The notes beneath the pieces are model-generated. The model did no database searches, was not told where the DNA came from, and saw nothing but the letters and a program-made list of their open reading frames with translations. Positions 33,262-42,116 of a stretch of DNA of 64,000 nt are shown here, piece after piece. The translations under genes were made by a program, and so were the position numbers. Numbering within the stretch: the first letter of the stretch is position 1; each line of letters starts with the position of its first letter. The DNA is taken from assembly GCF_030286045.1 (NCBI RefSeq), contig NZ_CP127390.1:868001-932000 (forward strand), given 5' to 3'. This DNA comes from Propionimicrobium sp. PCR01-08-3. Lineage in GTDB: Bacteria; Actinomycetota; Actinomycetes; Propionibacteriales; Propionibacteriaceae.

Positions 33262-34224
33262 ATGACTGAGCCAACCATCCCAGCACCTCGGCAGAAGAAG
33301 TTCCTGCCGCTGAGCGTCCTCCTCGGCGGTGTTGGCGCCTATATTGCGATCCTCATCGTGCTCGTCGTCACGCAGAACTCCAATCTTTTCCCTGCCTTGT
33401 TGCTGGTCGGATCGCTCACAGTGCCGCTTGCGGTATTGCTGTGGGCCGCCCGCGGGCCCCATGGTGACCTCGCTCCGGGTGGCATCATCGTGGCGACGGT
33501 TCTGGCCGGAGGCGTGACAGGCATTCTGCTGGCAGGCGTTTTCGAGTCGATCGCAGCGGCAGCTGTCGGCGAGGGCGTGATCTTGTTCGTGGGCATCATC
33601 GAGGAGACGGCGAAGCTCATCGTTCCGCTTGTCGTCCTCAGGATCGCTTATCCGCGGACGACGCATGGCGGTGTGGTGATCGGCGTGGCGGCCGGAGCGG
33701 GATTCGCAGTGCTCGAGACGATGGGATACGGCTTCAACGCTCTGCTCGAAAAGGGTGCGGGCCTGGGGGCCGTGGATGCCACCTTGCTGGTGCGCGGCAT
33801 TTTTGCCCCGGCCGGGCACATTGCGTGGACAGGGATCCTGTGCGCGGCGATCTGGTATTGGCGGTCCGGGCGCCGTAACGGGCTCGGCGCATTCGCGACC
33901 TTCGGTACGTGGATAGCCGTGATCGTCCTACACACGGTGTGGGACGCCGCCGCATCGATCCCGGTGCACGTGATCGTCGGAACTCTCAGCCTGGGAGCCC
34001 TGATATGGGTGGTCAATTCGACCCACCATTCGCATCCCGGGGCAGAGCCGCCACGAGGCCCGATGCCTCCATGGCAAGCTCAGCAGCCGTATGCTCCTCA
34101 TCCGGTCCCTCCGATGGCACCTCAGATGAGGCCCTACGGGCAAGGCGACCCGAATGCGTGGCCTCATCCGGTTGATCCGAATCAGGCACCTGGCTCCGGA
34201 CGCCCCGGGCCGGTTAATCCCTAA
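33262..34224 (+). CDS. PrsW-type intramembrane metalloprotease
   Basis: This 320-residue membrane protein has about eight helices. The PrsW/CAAX-like catalytic motifs are present: EETAK (IIEETAKLIVPLVVLR), FAVLETMGYGF, GHIAWTGILCAAI and VLHTVWDAA. PrsW proteases cut anti-sigma factors or other membrane proteins within the bilayer. The C-terminal tail of about 60 residues is Pro/Gln-rich (PPWQAQQPYAPHPVPPMAPQ) and cytosolic. ATG 33262 is preferred over GTG 33244. No anti-sigma gene is adjacent. Confidence 0.88.
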   Translation: MTEPTIPAPRQKKFLPLSVLLGGVGAYIAILIVLVVTQNSNLFPALLLVGSLTVPLAVLLWAARGPHGDLAPGGIIVATVLAGGVTGILLAGVFESIAAAAVGEGVILFVGIIEETAKLIVPLVVLRIAYPRTTHGGVVIGVAAGAGFAVLETMGYGFNALLEKGAGLGAVDATLLVRGIFAPAGHIAWTGILCAAIWYWRSGRRNGLGAFATFGTWIAVIVLHTVWDAAASIPVHVIVGTLSLGALIWVVNSTHHSHPGAEPPRGPMPPWQAQQPYAPHPVPPMAPQMRPYGQGDPNAWPHPVDPNQAPGSGRPGPVNP

Positions 34225-34272
34225 TCCCGAATCCTGAATCCGCCGATTTATCGCTGTTACGCGACCCGTCGG

Positions 34273-34653
34273 CTAATTCTCGCTAGCGGCCTCACACAGA
34301 CAGAATGGGTGACCCGCCGGATCCAGAAACACCCGGAACGATCCGCGTTCGCTCGGCTGGACCTCGTGTTTGACGGCACCCAACTGCAAGACGGCGGCTT
34401 CTGCCAGGTCAAGATCGTCGACGTCCACGTCGAGGTGGAGCTGTTGCGGCACTTCTTGGCCGGGCCACTTCGGCGCGCGGTAGTCCTCCACCTGCTGAAA
34501 AGAAATGCAACCCCCTGCGTCCACCAGCAGATCGACCCAGTGGTCATCGGATTCTTCGTCGATGGTCCCGCCCAGCAGGCCCCGATAGAACTCCGCCAAT
34601 GCGTGCGGATCAGGGCAGTCGTAGACGAATACCGGAGTACGTGCGATAGCCAT
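34273..34653 (-). CDS. VOC-family (glyoxalase-like) protein
   Basis: This 126-residue single-domain protein of the vicinal-oxygen-chelate fold has two beta-alpha-beta-beta-beta halves: DCPDPHALAEFYRGLLGG with ISFQQVEDYRAPKW, then QQLHLDVDVDDLDLAEAAVL with FRVFLDPAGHPFCLCE. His in QQLHLD and Glu in CLCE are the usual metal-ligand positions. It resembles small actinobacterial resistance/glyoxalase-like proteins whose substrate is not known. It stands alone between convergent genes. Confidence 0.85.
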   Translation of the reverse strand: MAIARTPVFVYDCPDPHALAEFYRGLLGGTIDEESDDHWVDLLVDAGGCISFQQVEDYRAPKWPGQEVPQQLHLDVDVDDLDLAEAAVLQLGAVKHEVQPSERGSFRVFLDPAGHPFCLCEAASEN

Positions 34654-34753
34654 GAATCGAGGGTAATCCCAAATCCGCCGGATTTCGCCTCCTGCGGTGC
34701 CCCTGTGGGGTCAGGCTGATCGAAACAGCCTGCCCAAGGCAACAGCCCGGGAG

Positions 34754-36301
34754 TCACAAGGTGAGCGACCCCTGCACCATCAGGAGAATCGCGATGATGG
34801 CAGCGAGAGTGACAATGGCGGCGATGAACCATTCGAACGGATTGAAAACTCGTCCACCGGCACGCCGACGAGTCACGATGTAGATGATCATGCCCGGGAC
34901 AACCAGCACCATACCGAGCAGCACGAACTTCGGGTCAGCGGCGTAGAACAACCACAACGCGTAGACCACGCCGATTGCTGAGATGATCAGGTGAAACAGG
35001 TTCGTCCGGCGCGGCACATCGGGGCCGTCCAGGTTGAACTTGCGTCCCGCATCGGGATGCTGAATGCCCGAGCCCCTGGTCGCCAGGAAGAAGAGATAGA
35101 GCGACGCGAACAGGTAGGGAATCAGGTACAGCGAGGTGGCCAGCTGCACCATCGTCGTATACGCCGCCTCGTTGACGAAGAAGATGACGACGAACAGCTG
35201 GATGACGCAGGCCGACAACGACTGGGCGGTTGCCGGGGCACCCTGAGAATTGACGTAGCCGAGCCTTGCCGGCAGCAACTCGTCCTGCGCCATCAGAGTG
35301 ATCGGCTCGGCGCAGAGCATCTGCCACGACACATAGGCGCCGAGCACCGAGATGCACAGTCCGGCCGATACCAGCGCAGCACCCCATGGCCCGACGACCA
35401 ACTCGAGCACCCCGGCCATCGAGTTGTCGCCCATCGCCGCGATCTCGCTGCGAGGTGCTACGCCGTAGGACAAGAAGGTCACGAGCAGTAACAGCACGAA
35501 CACCAACAGATAGCCGAGCAAGGTGGCCAGTGAAACGTCCCGTTTGCTCTTCGCGCGCCTCGAATAGGCGGACGCACCCTCGATGCCGATGAACGCCCAG
35601 GTGGTGAACAACATGATGCCCTTGACCTGAGTGGACAGGCTGGACGTCGAGGCTCCCGTGCCCGTCCCGTCGGAGCCGAAGGTTGCGGCACGGCCCCAGA
35701 AATCGGCGGTGAAGATCTCGGTGTGGAATCCGATGAAGGCCACCAACACGAGAAAGGCCGCGATGGGCAGCAATTTGGCGATGGTGGTCACGATATTCAA
35801 GATGGCCGCCTGCCGGACGCCCCGCCTGAGCACCGCGAAGATGCACCAGTTCAACAGCGACACGAAGACCGCGGTCAGCATCGGATGACTACCGTCGAAG
35901 ACCGGGACGAAGTAGCTCAACGAACTGAAGAACAAGGTGGCATAGCCGACCTGGGCGATGATGCTGGCCAGCCAGTATCCCCAGCCGGACGCGAATCCCA
36001 CGAAGTCGCCGAGCCCGGCCCGAACGTAGCTGTAGACCCCGGAGTCGAGGTGCGGTTTGCGCAGCGCCAGCGATTGGAAGACGAACGCGATGCAGAGCAT
36101 GCCGACACCGGTAATGGCCCATCCGATGGCAGCGGCGCCGGGGGAGGCGACGTTGGCGACATTCTGCGGCATCGCGAAGATGCCCGAGCCGACACAGGAA
36201 CCGATGATGAGGGAGACGAGGACGGGCAACCGGACGGTGTCTGCCACCTGTGAGGTGCCCGGTGATTGTTCGCCAGCTGTCAATGCCACGAAGCGGTACA
36301 T
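34754..36301 (-). CDS. APC-superfamily basic amino acid antiporter (ArcD/LysI-like)
   Basis: This is a 515-residue transporter with 12-13 hydrophobic segments. The first helix shows the APA-family motif LIIGSCVGSGIFAMPQNVAN; others are FTTWAFIGIEGASAYSRRAK and ISVLGAYVSWQMLCAEPITL. This pattern is typical of arginine/ornithine and related antiporters of acid-stress or arginine-deiminase pathways. No arc genes are adjacent, so the exact amino acid is not fixed. A non-polar N-terminal tail with Gly/Ser precedes helix 1. Confidence 0.85.
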   Translation of the reverse strand: MYRFVALTAGEQSPGTSQVADTVRLPVLVSLIIGSCVGSGIFAMPQNVANVASPGAAAIGWAITGVGMLCIAFVFQSLALRKPHLDSGVYSYVRAGLGDFVGFASGWGYWLASIIAQVGYATLFFSSLSYFVPVFDGSHPMLTAVFVSLLNWCIFAVLRRGVRQAAILNIVTTIAKLLPIAAFLVLVAFIGFHTEIFTADFWGRAATFGSDGTGTGASTSSLSTQVKGIMLFTTWAFIGIEGASAYSRRAKSKRDVSLATLLGYLLVFVLLLLVTFLSYGVAPRSEIAAMGDNSMAGVLELVVGPWGAALVSAGLCISVLGAYVSWQMLCAEPITLMAQDELLPARLGYVNSQGAPATAQSLSACVIQLFVVIFFVNEAAYTTMVQLATSLYLIPYLFASLYLFFLATRGSGIQHPDAGRKFNLDGPDVPRRTNLFHLIISAIGVVYALWLFYAADPKFVLLGMVLVVPGMIIYIVTRRRAGGRVFNPFEWFIAAIVTLAAIIAILLMVQGSLTL

Positions 36302-36528
36302 TAGCCGCTTCGCGCGGCCACGCCGTTATCTCCTCACCCTGTAAGCATCCCGGTGAGGTTCTCAGGATCGTTTGGCGGCGCGTATGCCGTTGCCGATGAT
36401 GAATCCGAATAGTCCAAAGAGCACCCGAAGCGTCGGGCACCAGACGACCGCCGGGCAAGACTCGGTGAGGTCGATGTACCGGGAAGCGGGTCAAGGGCGG
36501 AGAAGTCGAGCGTAACTTGAATACTGAT

Positions 36529-36915
36529 ATGCGCAATCGTCCGGAAAATGAACTGCAACAAGTCGAGGCCATCTTGGCGCGGCTGCGGCGCTCCGAGTTT
36601 CGTTCGAGGTTTCATCTGAAACCCAAGGACGTGGACTACGCCAGGGCGAAGGGCCGTGCCACCATCGAACAGCACGCCCGCGATTTGTTGAGCGGACGCA
36701 TCGGCGCGGCATATCCACGAAATGATGGCAAGCAAACGCCCATGCGCGGACACCCGGTCTTCATTGCGCAGCACGCCACGGCGACCTGCTGTCGCGGCTG
36801 CGTCCAGAAATGGCATGGCATTCCGCAAGGCCGCGGACTCGCTGCGGAGGAGCTGGAATATCTCGTCGCAGTTGTCATGGCCTGGATCGAGGACGAACTG
36901 CGCGCTCACCCGTGA
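36529..36915 (+). CDS. DUF4186 protein
   Basis: This protein of about 128 residues has the complete DUF4186 pattern: LRRSEFRSRFHLKPKDVDYA, GRATIEQHARDLLSGRIGAA, GHPVFIAQHATATCCRGCVQ and KWHGIPQGRGLAAEEL. The His/Cys cluster (HATATCCRGC...H) suggests a metal site, but no function is known for the family. ATG 36529 is chosen; TTG 36517 is an alternative. It is not in an operon. Confidence 0.88.
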   Translation: MRNRPENELQQVEAILARLRRSEFRSRFHLKPKDVDYARAKGRATIEQHARDLLSGRIGAAYPRNDGKQTPMRGHPVFIAQHATATCCRGCVQKWHGIPQGRGLAAEELEYLVAVVMAWIEDELRAHP

Positions 36916-37108
36916 CGGCCAGCAGCCCGAGCAGGATAGGCAAAGGCCGGCCGCAGGTCTTGCCAACCAGGTAGCGAATACCAGAATGCTGGTGACCGGC
37001 AGTGAGTGGTGGTGTTTGCCTTGCGGAGGTCGAGCACGTGCGCCGAGCTGGCTTGGCCCGGCCGCCAGTGCCACACAAGCTCCCAGTGGCAAGGTGGCTG
37101 CCCGGCTC

Positions 37109-37351
37109 ATGGAAGACGGGAACGCGACCTATGCCGTGGTGATCGTCGATGACAATGGTCGCGAACAATGGCGTAGCGAGAAACTCTATGGAGATGCCGA
37201 CGGCCCCGGATTGTTCTGGGAATCGGAAGCCGATGCGCTATGGATCTTGTCGGCCGATCTGGGTACCAGCAAGGTTTCCCGCGACGAGGCGGCCAACTGG
37301 ACTCAAGAGTGGACGACCGAAGGCATGCCTCCCGAGATCGACCACCCGTGA
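37109..37351 (+). CDS. Small hypothetical protein, possibly the C-terminal part of a damaged gene
   Basis: This 80-residue open frame has coherent protein-like sequence: YAVVIVDDNGREQWRSEKLY, GLFWESEADALWILSADLGT and a Trp-rich acidic end. A purine-rich AAGGTGG lies 12 bases before ATG 37109. The same frame is open upstream to 36986, and that part looks less natural, so an N-terminal domain may have been lost to a frameshift. I do not recognise a family. It fills the gap between DUF4186 and the FitB-type toxin. Confidence 0.4.
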   Translation: MEDGNATYAVVIVDDNGREQWRSEKLYGDADGPGLFWESEADALWILSADLGTSKVSRDEAANWTQEWTTEGMPPEIDHP

Positions 37352-37383
37352 ATCGTCACGTGCTTGCGTGAAGGAGACGCTTG

Positions 37384-37800
37384 CTAACTCGGATCCCACG
37401 GGCTGATGCATGGCACTCCCAGCGGTATGAAGTGCCTGAGATTCCGCGTGGCAATCGTCATGGAGTTGGCTTCTGCGACGGCGGCGATGAGCGCATCGTC
37501 AAGTGGCGCGTTCTCGGGCACCCGGTAGCCGCCGAGAACGCGTGCGGCGGCCAGGTTGAACGGAAGAATCCGCTCATCGAAAGCTGGCAATACGTGCCGC
37601 TCGAACCACCGCCGCAAGATCGCACCCTGAGCGGGGTCTGCTCGCTCTTTGGACGTAACGCCACGCTCGATTTCGGCGATAGTGAGCGCCGTGACGAACT
37701 GATCTGGGATTGGGATGGTGGAAATCCAAGTCTCGGCTTCGGGGTTGCGTCCTCTTACTCGCAGCGCGGACACCACATTCGTATCGAGCACATATCTCAT
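37384..37800 (-). CDS. PIN-domain toxin (VapC/FitB-type)
   Basis: This is a 138-residue PIN ribonuclease. The acidic active-site residues are in place: Asp6 (RYVLDTNV), Glu43 (IAEIERG), Asp101/Asp102 (LDDALIAAVA) and the TRN motif near Asn120. The sequence order is that of FitB-like VapC toxins that cut tRNA or other structured RNA. It overlaps the antitoxin gene by 4 bases (37797-37800) and is translated second. Confidence 0.92.
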   Translation of the reverse strand: MRYVLDTNVVSALRVRGRNPEAETWISTIPIPDQFVTALTIAEIERGVTSKERADPAQGAILRRWFERHVLPAFDERILPFNLAAARVLGGYRVPENAPLDDALIAAVAEANSMTIATRNLRHFIPLGVPCISPWDPS

Positions 37801-38024
37801 AGCTCCGGCACTCTCGCGGTTAGTCCGAGGTGGTCGGGAGCGAATTCTATTTCAATCCCTTCATCTGTACTGAGCAGATCGACCATGGTCACGGGTTCGT
37901 CGTCGAGGGACCGGGAAAGGATGTCGCGAGCCTCGGCCTCGATCGATCGCTTGTTGTGTGCGGCCCGTGCTCGCAGACGTGCTTTGGTGCCGGGGTGAAG
38001 GTTGCGGATCAAGATCTGTTCCAT
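37797..38024 (-). CDS. FitA/VapB-type ribbon-helix-helix antitoxin
   Basis: This is a 75-residue antitoxin from ATG 38024 (MEQILIRNLHPGTKARLRAR). The N terminus is a ribbon-helix-helix DNA-binding unit with AAHNKRSIEAEARDILSRSL, the classic FitA pattern. The acidic/hydrophobic C terminus (VDLLSTDEGIEIEFAPDHLG) binds the toxin. The perfect dyad just upstream is its probable operator. A purine-rich site (GGAGGTAGT) precedes the start. Confidence 0.88.
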   Translation of the reverse strand: MEQILIRNLHPGTKARLRARAAHNKRSIEAEARDILSRSLDDEPVTMVDLLSTDEGIEIEFAPDHLGLTARVPEL

Positions 38025-38035
38025 CACTACCTCCA

Positions 38036-38058
38036 TGATATCTAGGCTAACGATATCA
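38036..38058 (-). promoter_or_regulatory. Operator dyad of the FitAB-type operon
   Basis: TGATATC (38036-38042) and GATATCA (38052-38058) form a perfect 7-bp inverted repeat with 9 bases between the arms. It ends 12 bases upstream of the antitoxin start codon. The AT-rich arms stand out in this context. Ribbon-helix-helix antitoxins commonly bind such paired sites. Confidence 0.65.
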
Positions 38059-38137
38059 AGCATAAGCCCTGACCTGTCACAGGCAATTAGGGCGTCCTAT
38101 CTGGGGGAAAGCACACGAACGCGCCTAACGTGGAGGC

Positions 38138-38458
38138 ATGACGTATGTGATTGCGCTGCCTTGCGTCGATGTTAAAGATCGCGCGTGTGTGGACGAGTGC
38201 CCGGTCGACTGCATCTACGAGGGTCCTCGGACGCTCTACATTCACCCGGACGAGTGCGTGGACTGCGGTGCCTGCGAGCCGGTCTGTCCAGTGGAGGCGA
38301 TCTTCTTCGAGGACGACGTACCGGACGAATGGGCCGAGTACACGAAGATCAACGCCGAGTTCTTCGAACCTATCGGGTCGCCGGGCGGCGCCGCACGCTT
38401 CGGCCCGGTCGACAAGGACCATCCGGCGATCGAGGCGCTGCCACCGCAGGGCGAGTGA
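38138..38458 (+). CDS. fdxA: 7Fe ferredoxin FdxA
   Basis: This 106-residue electron carrier has one [3Fe-4S] and one [4Fe-4S] cluster. The Cys pattern matches actinobacterial FdxA: Cys9, 17, 21 and 25 in the first half and Cys40, 43, 46 and 50 (ECVDCGACEPVCPVEAIFFE) in the second. The long C-terminal tail (WAEYTKINAEFFEPIGSPGG) is typical of the family. It is a single gene, followed by a strong hairpin terminator shared with the convergent MHS symporter. Confidence 0.95.
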   Translation: MTYVIALPCVDVKDRACVDECPVDCIYEGPRTLYIHPDECVDCGACEPVCPVEAIFFEDDVPDEWAEYTKINAEFFEPIGSPGGAARFGPVDKDHPAIEALPPQGE

Positions 38459-38621
38459 GGGACTCCGAAGCACGACGGTGCCACGGTCGCTTGTGAGCCG
38501 GTGCCTTTCTGGATCGGACGCTTCAGCTATGCGTCGCGCCCTGACGCCATCTCGTGTTGATTCGTCGTACGCGCCGATCATTCGATCAAGCGGCCGCGAG
38601 ATGTGAGATGTCTGCCGACAC

Positions 38622-38665
38622 AGCAAGGGGCCGGCACGGATGTGTATCCGTGCCGGCCCCTTGCT
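38622..38665. terminator. Strong bidirectional hairpin terminator
   Basis: A perfect 20-bp stem (AGCAAGGGGCCGGCACGGAT at 38622-38641 and its complement at 38646-38665) with a 4-base loop sits between fdxA (plus) and the MHS symporter (minus). It works in both orientations. A short T-rich tract (TTGT) follows. Confidence 0.85.
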
Positions 38666-38689
38666 GTTGTGTGAGTACTGCGTCCAAAC

Positions 38690-40129
38690 CTAGACGCCGG
38701 TGCCGATCAGTTCGTCGTTCTCGAACTCGACGGCCTTCTCGTCGTCTGCAGAGGCAGCATCGTAGTTGGTGTCCTTGGTCTCACGGACGATGATCAGTGA
38801 CACCAGGGTCAGCACCGCCGCAACGGACAGATACACGCCCACCATCCAGGTGCTGCCACCGGCCTTCGTCCACAGCGCGACCGCGATGATCGGGGCGAGC
38901 GCCGCACCCAAGATGCTGGAGACGTTGTAGGCAATGGCCGAGCCGGTGTAGCGAACGTTCGTCGGGAAGAGCTCGGGAAGCAGTGCCCCCATCGGGCCGA
39001 AGGTGGTGCCCATCAAGGTGAAGCCGATGACCAGGAACGCCTGGGTGAGGCCTCCGGTCAGCATGGTGTCGGCGCGCAGCGTCGTCCAGATCGGGAAGGA
39101 CAGACCGAAGGCGATGATGGTGATGGTGACGCCGATCAGCAGCTTGCGGCGTCCCATCATGTCGGCGGCAGGCCCGGCCAGCAGTGTGAACAGGCCGAAG
39201 AAGACCACGCCGATGATCTGCATCAAGACGAACGAGGTGTAGCCGATGCCCAAACCGGCCGGGCTGGCATCCTGCGCCTTGGTGCCAAAGGTCAGCGCGA
39301 AGGTGGTCATCAGGTAGAAGAGCACATACGTGGCCAGCATGATGAAGGTACCGAGAATGAGTTCGCGCCAGTGGTAGCGGAACGTGTCGTTCAAAGGGAG
39401 CTTGCGGATGACGCCCTTCTTCTCGGCCTGCCGAAAGGCCTGCGACTCGACCAGCTTCATCCGCACCCACAGGCCGATGATCACCATCACGGCGGAGAAG
39501 ACGAACGGAATACGCCAGCCCCACGCCAGGAAAGCGTCGGATTGCATCGTCGGGCCATCAGGGTGGGGCAGTGCGAAGTTGATGATCAGGAAAAGCCCGT
39601 TAGCGATGATGAAGCCCAGCGGGGCGCCCAACTGCGGGAAGGTGCCGTACAACGCGCGCTTGCCCTCGGGCGCATTCTCGGTCGCCACCAGGGCGGCGCC
39701 CGACCACTCGCCGCCGAGCGCGAAGCCTTGGCACAGCCTCAGCAGGAGCAAGAGAATCGGTGCAATCAATCCGGCGCTGTGATAGGTGGGCAGGAAACCG
39801 ATGAGGAAGGTCGCAATACCCATGGTCAGCAGGCTGAGCACCAAGGTGGTCTTGCGTCCACGCTTGTCACCGAGGTGACCGAAGAAGATGGCGCCGATGG
39901 GGCGGGCAACCATGGCCGCGCCGAAAACGCTGAAGGACGCAATGAGTGCGGTGGTGTCGTTGCCGGTCGGGAAGAACAGCTTCGGAAAGACCAGCGCCGC
40001 GGCGGTGGCATAGACGTAGAAGTCATAGAACTCGATGGTGGTTCCGACCAAGCTCGCGGCGATCACTCGGCCGGGTGAATTCAATGGTTTGACGCCATCG
40101 GCCTGGATTGACGGGATACTTGCAGACAT
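38690..40129 (-). CDS. MHS-family MFS symporter (ShiA/ProP-like)
   Basis: This is a 479-residue metabolite/H+ symporter with 12 membrane helices. The start is ATG 40129, with AGGAG 8 bases upstream. It has the MHS signature: VIAASLVGTTIEFYDFYVYA in helix 1, loop FFGHLGDKRGRKTTLVLSLL, LRLCQGFALGGEWSGAALVA, and the second-half ADMMGRRKLLIGV. The C-terminal tail is acidic (DDEKAVEFENDELIGTG). The family carries organic acids, betaines or shikimate-type compounds; the substrate is not fixed. It shares a terminator with fdxA. Confidence 0.9.
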   Translation of the reverse strand: MSASIPSIQADGVKPLNSPGRVIAASLVGTTIEFYDFYVYATAAALVFPKLFFPTGNDTTALIASFSVFGAAMVARPIGAIFFGHLGDKRGRKTTLVLSLLTMGIATFLIGFLPTYHSAGLIAPILLLLLRLCQGFALGGEWSGAALVATENAPEGKRALYGTFPQLGAPLGFIIANGLFLIINFALPHPDGPTMQSDAFLAWGWRIPFVFSAVMVIIGLWVRMKLVESQAFRQAEKKGVIRKLPLNDTFRYHWRELILGTFIMLATYVLFYLMTTFALTFGTKAQDASPAGLGIGYTSFVLMQIIGVVFFGLFTLLAGPAADMMGRRKLLIGVTITIIAFGLSFPIWTTLRADTMLTGGLTQAFLVIGFTLMGTTFGPMGALLPELFPTNVRYTGSAIAYNVSSILGAALAPIIAVALWTKAGGSTWMVGVYLSVAAVLTLVSLIIVRETKDTNYDAASADDEKAVEFENDELIGTGV

Positions 40130-40276
40130 TGGTGAACTCCTCTTTTCGGAGTCCATTATCTGACCATTCTGTCTCACGTACTGGACCATGTCGGTGGCTG
40201 AGATTGGCCCGACCTTTCGGTGCCCGCCCGTCTGACGAGCAATATAGCTACCCAGAGCACGTCCCCGATGAAACGT

Positions 40277-40376
40277 GCCGGCAGTCGGGGGGGGGCGAGA
40301 TCGCGGTGACCGGAGCGCACGATGCGGCCCCACGCCGGCGAGCCGGCAGTCGGGGCCGAGAGGTCGCGGTGATCGG
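40277..40376. repeat. Imperfect direct repeat upstream of the ProA-like gene
   Basis: Two copies of a 35-37-base unit stand at 40277-40313 and 40342-40376. Both begin GCCGGCAGTCGGGG and contain the core TCGCGGTGA followed by CGG/TCGG. Copy 1 has a run of eight G. The intervening bases are GC-rich and structured. The role is unknown; they lie in the leader region of the gene at 40471. Confidence 0.55.
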
Positions 40377-40470
40377 GAACAGGCTCGCCTCGAGCCCGTT
40401 GGCGATCGCGTCGGCTATCAGACGGGCTCGTCTAGGCTTGGCTCGTTGCCGGTAGACGACAGGAGAGACC

Positions 40471-41988
40471 ATGAACGCCACCCATCAGCTCGACAAATTG
40501 GAGCCGGGCATGATCATTCCGCTGGGCGGAGATCGATGCGCTCAGGTCGATGCGGGCTTGGCTGCTGCCTTCCAACCGGGGGACAGCCTCTATTTCGTGC
40601 AGGACACCGGGGCCTTGTTACATGTCCCCTCGGGCGTGCATCACGCCGTCACCGAGCAGGTGGACGCTGCATTCAGCGCGTTCGGCCGGTTGCGCACCAC
40701 CGGCCGCGACAAGATCAGCAGTTTCTATCGGCTTTTCGCGCGCAACCTGGCGATTGCCTGGCCGAAGATCGCAGAGGCCAACAAGCAAGACGAGGAACGC
40801 GCCAAGGCTGCCGGACGATCGACCACCCGGCTGGTGATCAATGAGAAGGTCCGCAACGAGATGATCGCCGGACTTGAGGGCTGGGCCGATCTCGTCGACC
40901 GTGAGCCGGCTGCTGGTGACCTTGCCGAGCTCGGCGTCGTCGACCACGGCGACTGGAAGGTGCGTACGGTCGCTGCCCCGCTGGGAGTCATCGGTTTCGT
41001 TTTCGAAGGACGCCCCAATGTCTTCGCGGACGCGGCAGGCGTGCTGGCCACCGGAAACACAGCGGTGCTGCGCATCGGATCGGACGCACTGAGCACCGCT
41101 CAATCGATCTGTGACACCTCCTTGAACCCCGCCCTGCGAGAAGCAGGATTGCCCGAGGGCACCATCTCACTGGTGGGAGTTCGCGAGCGCTCGGCCGGCT
41201 GGGCCTTGTTCAGCGACAAGCGCCTCGCGCTGGCCGTCGTCCGCGGCTCAGGGCGGGCGGTCACCGAGTTGTCCAGCGTGGCCAGGCAATCGGGTATTCC
41301 GGTGTCGGCGCACGGCACCGGAGGCGCCTGGATGGTTGCCGACACCGGCGCCGACGCGTCCAGGTTCGCCGCCGCGGTGCGGCATTCGCTCGATCGCAAG
41401 GTCTGCAACACCTTGAACGTGGTGGTGATAGCCGCCGACCGTGCGGACGATCTCGTCCCGGCTCTGTTGGAGGCGGCAGACGATGCCGCGGCTGCCAGGG
41501 GAGGGCGGGCGCGTTTGCACATCGCGTCCGGTAGCGAGAAGTGGCTGCCCGATGACGCATTCAGCACTGCCATCGGGGTCCAGCGGGCCGAGGGAACCGT
41601 CACCGAGAAACGTGCGACCGGGATTCGGCTCGACCAACTTGGCGCCGAATGGGAATGGGAAGCCACGCCCGAGATCAGCATCGCGGTCGTCGACGACCTC
41701 GATCGGGCGGCCGAATTGTTCAATGAGTTCAGCCCGCACTTCGTGGCCTCCTTGATCTCCGAGGATCCGTCGGCTCATGAACGTTTCCGTGCCTTGGTGG
41801 ACGCCCCGTTCGTCGGCGATGGATTCACCCGCTGGGTCGACGGGCAGTATGCGTTGAACCAGCCCGAACTCGGCCTGTCGAATTGGGAACGCGGACGCCT
41901 GCTCGGGCGTGGCGGAGTGCTGACCGGGGCCGATCTGACTTCTCGGCGGCTGTTCGCCCACCACGACGATCCCGAACAGCATCGCTGA
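40471..41988 (+). CDS. proA: ProA-like gamma-glutamyl phosphate reductase/aldehyde dehydrogenase with N-terminal extension
   Basis: This is a 505-residue member of the ProA branch of aldehyde dehydrogenases. ProA reduces gamma-glutamyl phosphate to glutamate semialdehyde with NADPH in proline synthesis. Visible are VAAPLGVIGFVFEGRPNVFA (ProA's PLGVIG...E-RPNV), GNTAVLRIGSDALSTA and the catalytic Cys312 in RKVCNTLNVVV. It differs from standard ProA (about 420 residues) in an N-terminal extension of some 70 residues (PGMIIPLGGDRCAQVD...). The canonical H-D-G-x-C-H segment is also changed to IPVSAHGTGGAWMVAD. No proB is adjacent. It may be a true ProA or a related reductase. Confidence 0.7.
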   Translation: MNATHQLDKLEPGMIIPLGGDRCAQVDAGLAAAFQPGDSLYFVQDTGALLHVPSGVHHAVTEQVDAAFSAFGRLRTTGRDKISSFYRLFARNLAIAWPKIAEANKQDEERAKAAGRSTTRLVINEKVRNEMIAGLEGWADLVDREPAAGDLAELGVVDHGDWKVRTVAAPLGVIGFVFEGRPNVFADAAGVLATGNTAVLRIGSDALSTAQSICDTSLNPALREAGLPEGTISLVGVRERSAGWALFSDKRLALAVVRGSGRAVTELSSVARQSGIPVSAHGTGGAWMVADTGADASRFAAAVRHSLDRKVCNTLNVVVIAADRADDLVPALLEAADDAAAARGGRARLHIASGSEKWLPDDAFSTAIGVQRAEGTVTEKRATGIRLDQLGAEWEWEATPEISIAVVDDLDRAAELFNEFSPHFVASLISEDPSAHERFRALVDAPFVGDGFTRWVDGQYALNQPELGLSNWERGRLLGRGGVLTGADLTSRRLFAHHDDPEQHR

Positions 41989-42116
41989 ACGACGGCGGGT
42001 CGACACCGAGCCCGGAGCCGGTCCGGGCAAGCCGGGTGCAGGCGCATGCCTGCTGACTCGACGGCTTCGGTAGGGGGCTTGGCGTTCTGGACGGGTGCGG
42101 AATAACCTTCCTGATC

